NCBI RefSeq assembly: GCF_900115565.1
Contig: NZ_FOWW01000004.1
Location: 124,001-188,000 of the forward strand
Direction: 5' to 3'
From: Amycolatopsis arida
GTDB taxonomy: Bacteria; Actinomycetota; Actinomycetes; Mycobacteriales; Pseudonocardiaceae
DNA: 64,000 nt
The position numbers and the translations under genes were made by a program. Positions 63,957 to 64,000 of this stretch are shown piece after piece. Numbering within the stretch: position 1 is the stretch's first letter; every line of letters starts with the position of its first letter. A model generated the notes under the pieces. The model did no database searches. It had not been told where the DNA came from and saw only the letters and a list, made by a program, of their open reading frames with translations.

Positions 63957-64000
63957 GTGGCCGGTACCGCACAGGATGGCGCCGCCCGCTCCCCGCTGAA
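63957..64000 (+). CDS. phoH: Start of a probable PhoH-like ATPase gene, cut by the window edge
   Basis: Only 14 full codons, beginning GTG GCC GGT ACC (VAGTAQDGAARSPL), are visible, with AAAGCAGG upstream. The call is inferred from synteny: phoH follows the rsmE/HIT genes in related actinobacteria. The sequence itself shows no motif. Confidence 0.35.
   Translation, partial: MAGTAQDGAARSPL

Overview
The window is 64 kb of chromosome from a high-GC actinobacterium. GC is very high, third codon positions are almost all G or C, and many genes start with GTG. Several housekeeping blocks keep the mycobacterial order: octT-degV-comEA-comEC-holA-rpsT at the left, then lepA, and hrcA-dnaJ-rsmE-HIT-(phoH) at the right. 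A type VII secretion-linked YbaB/EspC/WXG operon, a CstA/cory-CC-star/ArsA operon and an F420-dependent enzyme suggest a member of the Pseudonocardiaceae; I do not name a genus.

Layout. 1-10.5 kb: end of octT, degV, comEA, an unusually long gap, comEC, a small secreted protein, threonine synthase under a SAM-I riboswitch, holA and rpsT. 10.8-15.3 kb: a transporter, a VOC protein and a four-gene type VII secretion-linked operon. 15.3-25.3 kb: methyltransferase, lepA, several oxidoreductases and hydrolases, a secreted or anchored guanyl RNase with its barstar inhibitor, an ATPase and an enoyl-CoA hydratase. 25.5-31.5 kb: a complete APS-type assimilatory sulfate reduction operon (sir, small CXXC protein, cysH, cysD, cysN, sirohydrochlorin chelatase) preceded by a 28-codon leader peptide. 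31.6-38 kb: cstA operon, hemW, and a siderophore-interacting protein with an IdeR/DtxR-like box. 38.2-43 kb and 55.1-59.7 kb: two halves of a reductive pyrimidine (or hydantoin) catabolic locus (F420 oxidoreductase, dihydropyrimidinase, beta-ureidopropionase, NCS1 transporter; PucR regulator, class III aminotransferase, methylmalonate-semialdehyde dehydrogenase). 43.1-55.0 kb: an accessory block lying between the two halves. It carries a DUF6114/DUF6230-like pair, a single-module highly reducing polyketide synthase (KS-AT-DH-MT-ER-KR-ACP), an NAD(P)-binding thioester or acyl reductase, a WS/DGAT-type acyltransferase and an SSI-type protease inhibitor. 59.8-64 kb: heat-shock repressor, DnaJ, RsmE, HIT protein and the start of a probable phoH.

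How the genes work together. The sulfur operon takes sulfate to sulfide and makes its own sirohaem iron chelation step. The catabolic genes take a dihydropyrimidine to a beta-amino acid and then to an acyl-CoA. In the accessory block, the synthase has no thioesterase, so the adjacent reductase probably releases the chain as an aldehyde or alcohol, and the acyltransferase could then esterify it. That would give a methyl-branched polyketide lipid or wax-like ester. This is the best candidate in the window for an undescribed pathway. The clearest regulatory finds are the SAM-I riboswitch in front of threonine synthase, the leader peptide in front of sir, an orphan perfect LexA box, an IdeR-type box, and a 19-bp palindrome over the start of the protease inhibitor gene. 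No tRNA, rRNA, CRISPR array, insertion sequence or prophage was seen.
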